Positions 9,423-18,342 of a DNA stretch of 27,713 bases are shown here, one piece after another. Origin of the DNA: Bremia lactucae (taxonomy: Eukaryota; Oomycota; Peronosporomycetes; Peronosporales; Peronosporaceae); contig NC_090615.1 of NCBI RefSeq assembly GCF_004359215.1, positions 5,480,550-5,508,262 on the forward strand, given 5' to 3'. Made by a program: the position numbers and the translations under genes. Every line of letters begins with the position of its first letter. Position 1 is the first letter of the stretch. The notes beneath the pieces are model-generated. The model made no database searches. It had not been told where the DNA came from and saw nothing but the letters and a program-made list of their open reading frames with translations.

Positions 9423-11147
9423 ATGGCAAGTGTGCGTCGTGCTCTCGAGAAGCTTAAACTGCCCGCGGGCTTACATTGTGAGCGTATACAATGGCTCTGT
9501 GAAGGTGCTGCGCTGCAGACCAAGGACCGCTACTTGTTATATTGGATGCAAACGTCTGTGCGCACTAAGCACAATTACGCGCTGGAATACGCCGTGGCGG
9601 CTGCGAATGAGTTAAAAATGCCGCTGTACGTCGTGTACCTCTTTCCAGACCGATCGGTCGTTCCAGCATTAAACAATCAAGTCAAAGATGATGAGTGGAA
9701 GGCCGAAGCGATTCAAGATGCCAATGCCCACGCATTTGCGACGGAACGGCATGCGTTTTTTGCTCTCGAAGGTCTCACGGACGCCCACGAACGACTCGCG
9801 AGTCGTGGCGTGAGTCTTGATGTGTTTCATCACCAGCACCATGCAAGTGCATGTCCTACACGCAGCGAGCTCTTGGAGATCTGTGCACGCAAAGCGACAT
9901 TGGTAGTGACAGACCGTCCATACTTGAGACCATGGCGCTCGGCACTTGACACGCTCGTGTCGTCGGTCGAAACAACGCAAGACGATGGTAAAACAGGCTC
10001 TAGTTATGGCATTGTTCAGATTGAAGGGGATGTCGTAGTGCCCGTGGAAGAAGTAACGGATAAAGAGGAGTATGCTGCTCGTACGATCCGTTCAAAGATT
10101 ACCAAGCACTTGGATCGATATATTGTTCCTTTAGAAGTGATGACATTGGACAAAACGTGTCAAACGAATGGACAATCGATTGTAAGTCTTTTGGAAAACC
10201 CTCACGAGATACAAGCACTCGATGTTACGAGCACAAAAGCTATCGAAGCGACTTTAAAACTGCTGGATGTTGATCGTAGTGTCAAAAGTGTCAAGTGGCA
10301 TTTTAAAGGAGGAGAGAAAGCAGCTTCGGCTTGTGTAAAGAAGTTTCTCACGCCTGCGAATTTGGAAAAGTACGCGACGGAGCGCAATGAGCCAAGTTTA
10401 GATGCAGGAAGCGATCTAAGTCATTATTTGCGTTATGGACACATTAGTGTAGTTCGTATCGTGCTTGCTGCACACAAGTTGAAAGGAGTTGCGCGAGCGC
10501 AAGAAGGTGTCAAGTCGTTTCTTGAAGAATTGATTGTTCGTCGGGAATTGTCGGTCAATCTTGTGGTTTTTAATCAAGAAAACTACGACTCAATGCGGTG
10601 TCTTCCAAGCTATGCGCAGAAGACGTTGCAAGAGCATGCGGAGGATAAGCGCAATGTTATTTATTCTCGTGACACACTCGAGTCGTTTCAAACCGATGAT
10701 CGATATTGGAACGCGGCACAGCGGGAGCTCGTCATTAGTGGCAAAATGCACGGCTATATGCGCATGTATTGGGGAAAGAAGCTCCTTGAGTGGACGCGTA
10801 CCCCCGAAGAAGGATTTAATGCGGCATTGACACTGAATAACAAGTACGCAATTGATGCGCCGGATGCGAATTCCTATGCTGGTATCGCCTGGACGTTTGG
10901 AAAGCACGATCAAGGCTGGAGAGAGCGCGCGATATTTGGCAAAGTGCGCTATATGAATGAAGCTGGACTCAAACGTAAATTTAAAATGGATGCGTATGTA
11001 TTAAAAGTTGGTCGCCTTGCGGCTAAGGCTAAGAGAGGTGCTGCAAGCGATAATACTGACAATGTTGATGGACACGTCGAGTCTGGTGGCAAGAGGAAAG
11101 CGGATTCGGAGCAAACTGGAGCTGTTGCCAAGTCGAAAAAGCTTTAG
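9423..11147 (+). CDS. Class II CPD (deoxyribodipyrimidine) photolyase
   Basis: 574 residues, intact and intron-less. It uses blue or near-UV light and reduced FAD to split cyclobutane pyrimidine dimers in DNA. Residues 36-180 are the alpha/beta antenna-type domain (RYLLYWMQTSVRTKHNYALEYA). Residues about 290-525 are the helical FAD domain: LSHYLRYGHIS (332-342), the class II signature RRELSVNLVVFN (373-384), WNAAQRELVISGKMHGYMRMYWGK (429-452, read in part) and NKYAIDAPDANSYAG, then GKHDQGWRERAIFGKVRY (493-510). These put it in class II rather than class I or the cryptochromes. A Lys-rich tail (531-574) ends KRKADSEQTGAVAKSKKL, which resembles a bipartite nuclear signal. The ATG has A at -3 and G at +4. 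The gene contains a 16-bp perfect palindrome at 9791-9806. No paralogue or operon partner is near; repeats lie on both sides. Confidence 0.97.
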   Translation: MASVRRALEKLKLPAGLHCERIQWLCEGAALQTKDRYLLYWMQTSVRTKHNYALEYAVAAANELKMPLYVVYLFPDRSVVPALNNQVKDDEWKAEAIQDANAHAFATERHAFFALEGLTDAHERLASRGVSLDVFHHQHHASACPTRSELLEICARKATLVVTDRPYLRPWRSALDTLVSSVETTQDDGKTGSSYGIVQIEGDVVVPVEEVTDKEEYAARTIRSKITKHLDRYIVPLEVMTLDKTCQTNGQSIVSLLENPHEIQALDVTSTKAIEATLKLLDVDRSVKSVKWHFKGGEKAASACVKKFLTPANLEKYATERNEPSLDAGSDLSHYLRYGHISVVRIVLAAHKLKGVARAQEGVKSFLEELIVRRELSVNLVVFNQENYDSMRCLPSYAQKTLQEHAEDKRNVIYSRDTLESFQTDDRYWNAAQRELVISGKMHGYMRMYWGKKLLEWTRTPEEGFNAALTLNNKYAIDAPDANSYAGIAWTFGKHDQGWRERAIFGKVRYMNEAGLKRKFKMDAYVLKVGRLAAKAKRGAASDNTDNVDGHVESGGKRKADSEQTGAVAKSKKL

Positions 11148-11287
11148 CTTTAACGTACTGTCAAGAAATTCTGATGGAGTTTTGATGATTTCGTAAGATT
11201 ATAAATTGCAAAAGTCGATGAGACTAATCGTATGCCCGTGCTGCAGGACACATTTATAAGATAGATCTGCTCAGCTTAAATATGAAG

Positions 11288-11692
11288 TAATTTAAAGCGG
11301 CATTTTTCGATAGTACTGCTTCAGTACTAGGTGAGGTGCCTCCAATTATTTCAGGTATACGACAACACAAAAGGCTTCTTATAGGGAAAAAGCAAAATTG
11401 TACTTATATATTTAGGTTCCTTTCTATCTACTGACTTTAATTGATTAATTTAAATCTATGCACTGCCAGCGCTAATTCGTGCGTCTAGCAGCGATGGCGG
11501 GGTTAGTTTAAGCTTAAATCGACCAATAAACAAATATATTGTTTTGTTACTTCAATATTACCAGATTTGATTACATTGAAAATGTTGAATAAGATTATAC
11601 AAGGATGTTCATTAATACGTTCTTTTATAAAAATAATATTTTTTATTCATCCTATAGAAAATATTATTCATTAAACGGGACACCTCATTACA
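11288..11692 (-). repeat. Lone LTR, family A/B type
   Basis: Begins about 140 bp after the photolyase stop. The left end TAATTTAAAGCGGCATTTTT followed by TACTGCTTCAGTACTAGGTGAGGTGCC matches the start of the LTR at 12017 (TACTGCTTCAGTGCAAGTGGTGCC). The middle has GCGATGGCGGGGTTAG and the end CGGGACACCTCATTACA. Internal sequence does not follow it, so it is probably a solo LTR. Confidence 0.65.
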
Positions 11693-11759
11693 TGTATGGA
11701 ATCTCTTCCAATGCTTATAACACAGAAGTGGTTGTATGAGGAGAGAAAAAAGGTAGTAT

Positions 11760-12016
11760 CCAGCACGGGTGGCAACTATAAATGTATATTACTTCCTAAA
11801 AGATTAATAACAAATATTTTTTTTGAGAACAGGAAAATAATAAAGAAGTAAAGAGTTATATTCATTTTATAATTTGACATAATATTTCCAATATAACCAA
11901 ATTTGGTAATATTAATGCAACAAGAATGTGGTTCTATTATTTGGTTGATTTAACTTCGAGTTGACCCCGCCAATCGTTACAAGAAACGATGGGGCGATGC
12001 GCAAAGAGGCGCTGTG
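11760..12016 (+). repeat. Partial LTR, family A
   Basis: Reverse-complement match to the right half of the LTR at 17818-18331, with AATAACAAATATT, GGAAAATAATAAAGAAGTA, the perfect palindrome ACCAAATTTGGT (11896-11907), TTGGTTGATTTAAC, CCCGCCAATCG and GCGCAAAGAGGCGC. It stops at 12016, where the family B LTR starts, so B appears to have inserted into or recombined with it. Confidence 0.7.
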
Positions 12017-12402
12017 TGTAATGGGGCACTGCCGACTTGTACTGCTTCAGTGCAAGTGGTGCCACACGTCACTTCACGTACAGTAGTACGTGCAGAGAAA
12101 GACTTTCTTTCAAACACTTTCTTTAAAGAAGATTAAAGGTAAACTGTATTTAATACAATCAAGTTCTTCTATTTCTATCTATTTAATACTAACTTAATTA
12201 TATACTAATACAAAACATGTAATAAAGTCTTATCTGTCTCTCTCTTGCGCGTTTCCAGTGCTGACTGGACTGCGGAGCAAGTAGATATAGATAAGCTTTA
12301 ACTACGTAAAGTAATATTTTTTAAATGTTATCTTCGTTTTAGATAACATATTAATTAACAATCTTTAAGTGTTAATTTCATGTAGCGATACACCCCATTA
12401 AA
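12017..12402 (-). repeat. 3' LTR, family B
   Basis: Starts TGTAATGGGGCACTGCC at 12017 and ends CACCCCATTAAA near 12402, a decayed form of the terminus CCCCGTTACA. It matches 1-244 over its right half. The purine-rich strand immediately inside it shows that it is the 3' LTR of the minus-strand element. Confidence 0.75.
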
Positions 12403-12421
12403 TCACCCTTCCCTTTAGCGA
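12403..12421 (-). other. Polypurine tract, family B
   Basis: On the minus strand the sequence reads AAAGGGAAGGGTGATT directly before the LTR terminus. Family A has TTAGAGGGTGA at the same place (18332-18342), so the AGGGTGA core is shared. Confidence 0.65.
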
Positions 12422-12455
12422 GAGATACAGTAAGACCACTTAATTAAAAACGATT

Positions 12456-14168
12456 ATGATTGGTCAGAACCATCATTTTCAATTCTATCGCATAGTTAAT
12501 AAGTCCATGCGATCAGCGTTTGATGCGGAACCTTCGGCTGCAGTACATGCAGCCGCGGTCGACGCATTATTGTCTCTTACGGCAGACATTTCGTCTGCCG
12601 TAGTTGCACCTTCTCCCGCAACACTAGATGTTGCGGGTGCAAGTGGGCCCCTCTTTGGAGGTCGACTATAAATGCGAATCGGACGAAATTTCCGATTCGG
12701 GGAGAGCATAAAAGTCGCCTGAACGTCGTTAGGCGGATAACTATAAGCCTTCCAATCAGGGATCTCAATCGGACAGTCGTGCTAATAGCGTTCGCTATAG
12801 CATGTTTAATTCCGACGAGGATGATGATAACTCATCGCCAGCACCGCCTCCCGTGTCGTCGCCCGCACTCATCCCTGTGCGTGGTGATGACGATGGCGTA
12901 GGCTATCATAGTAAAAGTTCGTTTGATACCCCTGCTTCAGTGCACTCAGGGGAGTGCAGACAATAAAACGTCTCGTCTTGCCCCTGAAAAGAAGCAGTGG
13001 CTTTTGCTCGAACGGCTAGTCAGTTGCTTGTATGGAGAGACTACTCCTCACAACAAATACCGTTTATTTATTGTGTCGAAGCTACATGGCCTTGATCCCA
13101 GCGCAAAGAACTTTCGCGCTGAAGGAGGATCTTTATCTCGATGCTTATCTCAAGCATCAATGGAATAGTGTCAACAATAAGCGAGATAAAACCTCGTTGA
13201 TGCAAGCCTGGAACGCGGTCATTTGCAATGTCAAAGACATTGGACGCGAATCCTGGCTTCAAAGACTTAATGCGATTCGCGTTAGGTTTGAAAAACGAAC
13301 TCCGACCGGTGCGAGATTTAAACTGCATCGGTTGTCTCGTGAGGCAGGACTTCCGTGCCTCACGTGGGGTGATCCCTGTCCGTGTTGTGTCGACAACACG
13401 AAACGGGTGAAAGAGGATGTTTATTCCCTTTCTTCGCCCTAGGAAAGGGCTCGCATCTCTATCGAGATGCGCGATGCGATTGACGTTTTGCAATCGAATT
13501 ACAGGCGCTTTGGGCGCGTGTTTTCCAGTGGACCTTCTGATCCATCGCAGGGGTCTCGTCATATTGACGGACGAGGCCCTCAACGTCAGCAACCAGCTGA
13601 GAACGAGGCTTCCAGCTGTCATGCGAAGGTGGATAACCGCGCCAGTGAACAAGATAGATAAAAACAAGATAACTCGTTCGCTGCCCCTTCAATCACGGTG
13701 GCTTACGATGCGTTCCACAAGGAAACGTTGACCACCGTGGAAATCCTTCAACGCTTGTGGTAGAGGAGGAAAAATAGATCCGAACCGTGCGTCAGATCTA
13801 GAGTCGAAGATCGACAAACTCGACCACTACCTCCACGTATTGGAGGAGGGTCTTGATCACGAGCGCGGTAAGCACACTCGGTGGAGCAGACGGTGCAGAC
13901 TCACCGTATCGAACGCCTGGAAACTGTTCCAAATGTGCGTACTTAATGTTGAAGTAAGTTCGCAAGTATCACGCTCTTCGTTATGAACTGTCGTCAGCTC
14001 ATCGCGATTTCGAGAAATTTCGGACCCGGCATGAGAATCTCCAGACTCAACATGAGAGTCTAGTTCGTGATCACAAGAATCTTTTGGGGATTCTTGAAAG
14101 GGGTGGTCAGATCCGTCCGCGAAAGAAACCGCATACTAATGGTGCGGGTGGAGCCGACCAACGTAAAA
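12456..14168 (+). pseudogene. Opposite-strand ORF (aORF), family B
   Basis: Plus-strand coding-like sequence, head-on to pol, with several frame changes. Order: Ala/Ser-rich N-terminus (12456-12671), a poor stretch, then a good frame at 13032-13440 with LKHQWNSVNNKRDKTSLMQAWN, VKDIGRESWLQRLN and GARFKLHRLSREAGLPCLTW followed by a Cys cluster CPCC. The homologous family A frame at 19074-19410 reads FFRHQWYTCKRSK, VQSIDREA and GARYKLPHLSREATIPCFSW then CPCF. Conservative changes such as F/Y suggest past selection on this strand. Later frames read SKIDKLDHYLHVLEEGLDHE (13807-13866) and HRDFEKFRTRHENLQTQHES (about 14004-14063), a likely coiled coil. The part beyond 13440 lies antisense to chromodomain and linker and is less certain. 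Function unknown. Confidence 0.55.
13440..13770 (-). pseudogene. pol: pol chromodomain, family B
   Basis: Reading leftward: FPPLPQALKDFHGGQRFLVE then RIVSHRD (13785-13690), a frame break, then YLVHWRGYPPSHDSWKP and LVADVEGLVRQYDE (about 13640-13550). The aromatic/acidic pattern and WRGY..SHDSWKP are typical of chromodomains at the end of oomycete Gypsy polyproteins. The plus-strand aORF runs through the same DNA. Confidence 0.88.
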
Positions 14169-14402
14169 TGTAGGATGCATTCGCATCCTTCGTGGCAATT
14201 CTACTGTGTACGCATTGCCTCTGCGATGCAGTACACGGATTTGCCCAATGAACTTGGGTAGTAGTTTACTACTACCCACATTAGTGAGTACATGCTTAGG
14301 TAGGTTTACCGTATACAGTAGTACTAGATCATTTATTTCAAATGAAAGAACATTTCCCATATTTGTCTGCGTTTCTTTTCTACCGGTCCACAGCGTTGGC
14401 AA
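14136..14402 (-). pseudogene. pol: pol integrase C-terminal domain, family B
   Basis: The frame reads SFEINDLVLLYTVNLPKHVL, GSSKLLPKFIGQIRVLHRRG and RRMRMHPTFYVGRLHPHH. This is the GPY/F-type beta-barrel region following the integrase core. It is followed leftward by a variable linker lying opposite the aORF coiled-coil frame. Confidence 0.9.
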
Positions 14403-14623
14403 TAAAGTCCCTCACGAAACGGACAGCTGTTTCTCGAGCAAGCAGAATTTCCTCTGCTGACTCATTTGTTTGTCTTTCCAGTGCGCTTTGCGCGCACTGC
14501 CATGAGATTTTTTTCTTCTTCAATGTCGATTGTGTCGACATCGACAACATTCGCGTCGCTTTGACGCGTGATGAGCACGAGCCAGAGTTGCTTTTGCTCG
14601 TGCGAGTCCACCCCCCCCTTAAA

Positions 14624-14885
14624 CTAGCGATTCCCTCTAATTAAGTGAGTATGCGTGGATGGCGTAAGCCATTCACGAAGAATGGTAGATGCGTTGTAGA
14701 CGCATGCACCGAATTGTTGATGGCGAATTCGACCATCGGTAAAACCTCGCTCCAATTTGGATAAGCTTGGACGTAACGTTGAAGTAACTCTTCGAGGTCT
14801 CTTCGAGGACGCGATTGACACGTTTCGTCTGACCTTCTGTCTCTGGATGATCAGAAGTTTACATAGTCAGCAGTGTTCCGAGTGA
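14624..14885 (-). pseudogene. pol: pol integrase core fragment, family B
   Basis: On the minus strand broken frames give RVNRVLEETS and later the equivalent of a VEFAINNSVHAST-type segment in shifted frames, the C-terminal part of the integrase core. It abuts the post-protease linker at about 14885, showing that RT, RNase H and the integrase N-terminus are deleted. The same junction region in family A is near 20875. Confidence 0.65.
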
Positions 14886-15270
14886 ATGGTCATTGCTTCA
14901 TGATACAGCATTTCGAACCTGGAATCAGGTCGATTTCATGTCGAGTGTATTTATCCTTTCTACAGTCGACTTTCCAGTCGATTTAGAATTTATGTACGGT
15001 CTCTTGTACACAGGCGTTTGAGATTTTCTTCGATGTTGCTTCTTTTTAGCAAATATTCTTGTTTCGATCCACTTAGATTCCCCGAGTGGTCGAGCTTCAC
15101 ACTGCCTGTGCTTGTGCACAGCCATCGGGATCTAACTTTATAGTGTGATGTGTATTCACACTGAGGTCTTGTGAAGTCGTGCAAACGACTTACCCACAAA
15201 TGAGGCCATCGCACTCATTAGTAGGACATTCATACGCTCAAATGGTCATCTGATAAACGTGAGGCAGGCA

Positions 15271-15477
15271 TCACCACGGCTTTACGCTGTATGCTATGCT
15301 CGTGCTTTCTGAGCCATGGTATTCCAAAGATGACATCAAATTTGTCATCCAAATCCAATATGATGAAATCATCATCTTATCTTTACCCTTTAACGGGTAT
15401 TGGCTACCAACTAATCGTTTTTTTACGGTTACAGATGCGCCTGTTGCTAGGTGCACTGTCATCCTCGCTAGAGGCAT
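15271..15477 (-). pseudogene. pol: pol aspartic protease C-terminal part, family B
   Basis: Reads MTVHLATGASVTVKKRLVG and, with a frameshift, a stretch equivalent to the FIVLDLDDKFDVILGMPWL-type end of retropepsin domains in oomycete Gypsy elements (here read as SYWIWMTNLMSSLEYHGSE). Protease would process the polyprotein. The match to family A is at about 21880-22070. Confidence 0.6.
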
Positions 15478-15731
15478 ATCTTGCGCAATAAATTTGAGTC
15501 TGCGATCTTCTAGCGATTGGCATCGAATGAAATCGTTCGACGCCTCACAATCGACTTAGGACTGGAGGAAAAAATTATTTGTCACTATAACTTTCAGGGT
15601 GATGAGATTAACCTCATCCTCTGGGGCAGTTACACACAATGATCGTTTGTGAATAGTAATTTTCGTCAAAAGGCCTGCAAATTTTTATGCATTGCTGGAT
15701 CAGCAGGGAGATCCGCACCTACTGACCCCGA

Positions 15732-16030
15732 TCATTTCTTGACGATCCACCTCGTCGTTTCGATTTCGCAACAGCGTCGGATCCTCGTCTTCCGCTGTTC
15801 AAGCGGGAGGTCAATCGTTCGCTTAGTGTATATAAGCCCTGGCCGTGAGGCACCACACCGTAGGCGTAGTGGCCCGTCTTTTGGCCCGTCTTTTGACAAT
15901 GACTGCACTTTTGCAATCGTTTGTAACTTAAAGAGCGAGGGTTTTCCGCTCCCCACACACGAGAGGTCCTATGGTTCTGGACCTCGGTTTTCTTGTCGTC
16001 ACGGAGGAAGATAAATTTCAGAGTGGACAA
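15732..16030 (-). pseudogene. gag: gag zinc-knuckle region, family B
   Basis: Reads LQKCSHCQKTGQKTGHYAY. The normal CX2CX4HX4C spacing is disturbed by a 12-bp tandem duplication (TTTTGGCCCGTC repeated on the plus strand near 15880) that adds a second QKTG. The last Cys is replaced by Gly-Val. The family A copy has a single QKTG at 22451-22765. Confidence 0.8.
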
Positions 16031-16212
16031 AGCCTATTTAAAACTGAAGTTCTCTATTCCGCTATAGATATCGCTTGGTCTTGCGTCTCTAGTTCAAGGT
16101 GGAACAGGTGAGTCTTGACAAGACCCTCTGCGAGACCTTTTAATAAACATAGATACCTGTGTTTGCTCATCAATTTGATGACTCACGATACAACTATCCA
16201 GGTATGTTAGGC

Positions 16213-16870
16213 GTAGGACTCGGGCATTCCGTGTTGTCGGTACACATGATTCAGGAACAAGAGAGCTGCCTCCTTGACTTTGATCACTGTTTTGTTTGGT
16301 GCGAAATGCACAGTTTTACTCAGCCCGTCTACAAAACGACGAGCCCCGTCTGACCCTTGTAGTCAGGTGTTATGCCAAACATCAAGTCCTGACTGACCGA
16401 CATCTAACAATCTGTTGGAATCGGTATCGGTTTAAAATGCGCACTGCTGGACGGCGCAGGCTTTATGCGCTGACACTGTTCGCATGAGCGAATATAGTTG
16501 GCCACCCATCGATATAGTGTGGCCACCAACATTCCTTTGAACTCGTAAAAATGTCTTTTCAAGGCCCAGGTGCCCACTTTATGGTGCATCATGGAGCTCG
16601 TAAGGGATCATCAGCTTAAGATCTGTTTCATGAGGCACATAGATTTTAAGATATCACAAGGTTCCAGCTGATGCCCTAACAGGCTATCGCTGGAGCTTAA
16701 GCAACTTAGCTTAGCCTTCAGGTGCAAAGGAAGAGAAACCTTTCGTCCACCGAAGTGATCAAATAGCAGGCGACGATGTACGTCCTGACTTTGCTCTCCT
16801 TTATTTCGTAGCCAATGAGTTCGAAACGTGGTATGGCTGCCAACGCTGACGACTCAACTTGTACCATAGC
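16213..16870 (-). mobile_element. pol: Fragment of family C pol (integrase), fused to family B
   Basis: The reverse complement matches 4680-5125 of the family C element. It includes LYRWVANYIRSCEQCQRIKP with an intact CX2C pair (16404-16592) and the block around TGGACTCGGTCATCCCGTG. The junction with B gag is at 16212/16213. Further right, minus-strand frames read HETDLKLMIPYELHD-like and upstream RNase H-integrase spacer sequence. Confidence 0.8.
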
Positions 16871-16924
16871 ACCAGACAAACTTTTCTGGTGTCTTACCTC
16901 GAAGTCTGGTCTGCGCGATAAAAC

Positions 16925-17050
16925 GTCAGCCTATTATTAACTATACATGCGACTCCGCTAGTAGCAGTTAGAACCCCAAGATGTATGCTTTCAGGTGGCT
17001 GATGATACCCTACGGGCTTTCCGATGCCCCGGCTTCCAAGCCTTCCCACC
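16925..17050 (+). pseudogene. pol: RT fragment in inverted orientation
   Basis: Reads AYY.LYMRLR and, in a shifted frame, PKMYAFRWLMIPYGLSDAPAS, the segment before the RT catalytic motif (equivalent to FEWLVMPFGLTNAPATF). It faces opposite to the adjacent integrase fragment and LTR piece, so at least one inversion or nested event is needed. Confidence 0.65.
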
Positions 17051-17164
17051 TTTTCAGCTTGTATTAAACTTTGGAACTAAGGTCAAAGAAGAATGTAAGC
17101 CATCTTGGCATTCAAGGCGAGAGAAGCGGTAGGTTTATTGTGGTCTGCAATGATGCGTGATCTG

Positions 17165-17350
17165 CATAAGCCACAAATAGTTCGGTGCCCTATAGGTGCA
17201 TGTGCATCACATTCACAAGGGTGGGTCACAATGTGAACTACACCCAAGTGGTACGTTCAATTACATCACTTAAGTAATTACCATCCCGTTAAGATACAAA
17301 GTGTACTTAATAAAATTGTGCAAAATTAGGGCAACGTTAGCCCGTAACTC
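17165..17350 (-). repeat. Family C LTR fragment
   Basis: Reverse complement begins GTTACGGGCTAACGTTGCCC (17349 leftward) and continues to the GTGTAGTTCACATTGTGACC and GTGATGCACATGCACC blocks. Like the copy at 27057, it lacks the left arm of the long inverted repeat found at 3402 and 7526. Confidence 0.75.
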
Positions 17351-17812
17351 GGAACAACTTTTTAAAAATAGGCAGCTTCACATCGGCTTGTTCGAAAGGT
17401 TTCTCCAGCAACGGCAACCACTTGGCGTTGACCGAGCCGGCCTCGAACGTTTATTTCGTAAAGAGTTTAAACGTTCTGCCGTTGCCGAATATGGTCGCGA
17501 GCACCGAGGTCATGATCGCGTCCAGAGGCTCCTTTAATATCGTGTTGAATAAGTATTTGAGCCTAGGAAGTCATGGATTGTGAAAACTTTCGACGTGATG
17601 GCTTTCGCCGCATCTTTGGGAAAAACATTTGCAGTGGCCTATCGTGTCTTTTTGTGCCGGATATGTAAATGAGGGAGATATTCGATGATAAGTTACTTCT
17701 TCGCTGTCATGGCTTCGGTTCTGGAGTTGACGGAGAAACGAGAAATATTTTTTTCAAACGAATGCACCTGCTTCCGGAGTTGTGCTCAAATTTATCGTGC
17801 CCACGCTATGTG
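17351..17812. other. Sequence flanking the family A insertion, left side
   Basis: No gene recognised. Both strands give short coding-like frames. On the minus strand IMTSVLATIFGNGRTFKLFT and FEAGSVNAKWLPLLEKPFEQ lie in one frame separated by a stop. On the plus strand there are frames at 17301-17537 and 17669-17817. It may be a decayed host gene interrupted by the insertion, but I cannot name it. Confidence 0.3.
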
Positions 17813-17817
17813 GGCTT
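17813..17817. repeat. Target site duplication GGCTT (left)
   Basis: GGCTT immediately precedes the LTR start TGTAACGGGG at 17818 and is repeated at 24038-24042 immediately after the other LTR end. Confidence 0.85.
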
Positions 17818-18331
17818 TGTAACGGGGCACCTTTCACTAGTTATAAAGTACTAGTTAATCTTACACTGATTACAATGTATTTAATATGCCTCAAACCTTC
17901 ACGTACCCAAATGTACAGAGGAACGTTTTTATAAAGCTAAGGATACTTAACTTTAAGGGTCTAGACTAAGACTTTGAATATAAAAGAAAAAGTAAAACTG
18001 TATTTATATATAAGTTTTCTACGTAACGATCTTCTATGTACTACTAAGCTTATTATATTAATAACTAACTAAGTATGGCGCCTCTTTGCGCACCGCACAA
18101 GCGTGTCTTATAACGATTGGCGGGGTTGATTTGAAATTAAATCAACCAATCAGTAGAGCTAATATCTTATTGCATTAATTATTACCAAATTTGGTAGTAT
18201 TGGAACTATTTACGTCAAAGTTAAAAAAGATTATAATTTTGTACTTCTTTGCTTATTCTCTTTTCTAGGAAATAATTATTTGTTATTACTCTTATATGAA
18301 TTATATTTTATTAGCGGGACACCCCGTTACA
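17818..18331 (-). repeat. 3' LTR, family A
   Basis: 514 bp with termini TGTAACGGGG and CCCCGTTACA, exact inverted repeats of 10 bp. Internal landmarks are GCGATTGGCGGGG-like sequence at about 18113-18125, the hairpin GGTTGATTT-GAAATT-AAATCAACC (18124-18147) and the palindrome ACCAAATTTGGT (18184-18195). These are kept in several other copies and may be promoter elements. Confidence 0.92.
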
Positions 18332-18342
18332 TCACCCTCTAA
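18332..18342 (-). other. Polypurine tract, family A
   Basis: The minus strand reads TTAGAGGGTGA immediately before the 3' LTR. It places the neighbouring plus-strand aORF upstream of the polypurine tract, inside the element. Confidence 0.7.

Larger units (their letters stand above)
12017..16212 (-). mobile_element. Ty3/Gypsy chromovirus copy, family B, 5'-truncated
   Basis: On the minus strand it retains the gag zinc knuckle (about 15830-15900), protease, post-protease linker, integrase core, integrase C-terminus and chromodomain. The aORF, polypurine tract and 3' LTR (12017-12402) follow. RT and RNase H are gone: the post-protease linker (14890-15240) joins directly to the integrase core. 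The 5' LTR and gag N-terminus are missing because at 16212 the sequence switches to family C integrase. Internal sequence 14890-16212 is collinear with 21470-22829 of the family A element, so A and B are sister families with different LTRs. Confidence 0.8.

Noticed and set aside
11105..11147. C-terminal SKKL of the photolyase as a peroxisome signal
   Set aside because: The final tripeptide is KKL, not the canonical SKL type, and the basic tail fits a nuclear signal better.
9430..11196. Several 60-107-codon frames on both strands inside the photolyase
   Set aside because: All overlap the intact 574-codon photolyase frame and lack domains.
13068..13667. 199-codon open frame on the minus strand
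   Set aside because: It lies opposite the conserved aORF block of family B and has no recognisable domain; the pol chromodomain is in another minus frame. Treated as a shadow frame kept open by base composition.
12530..14610. Hairpin array as a CRISPR array or tandem repeat
   Set aside because: The hairpins differ in sequence, spacing and loop; there is no shared repeat unit or spacer pattern.
17301..17537. 78-codon plus-strand ORF as a gene
   Set aside because: It begins inside a family C LTR fragment and has no recognised domain; the opposite strand looks at least as protein-like.
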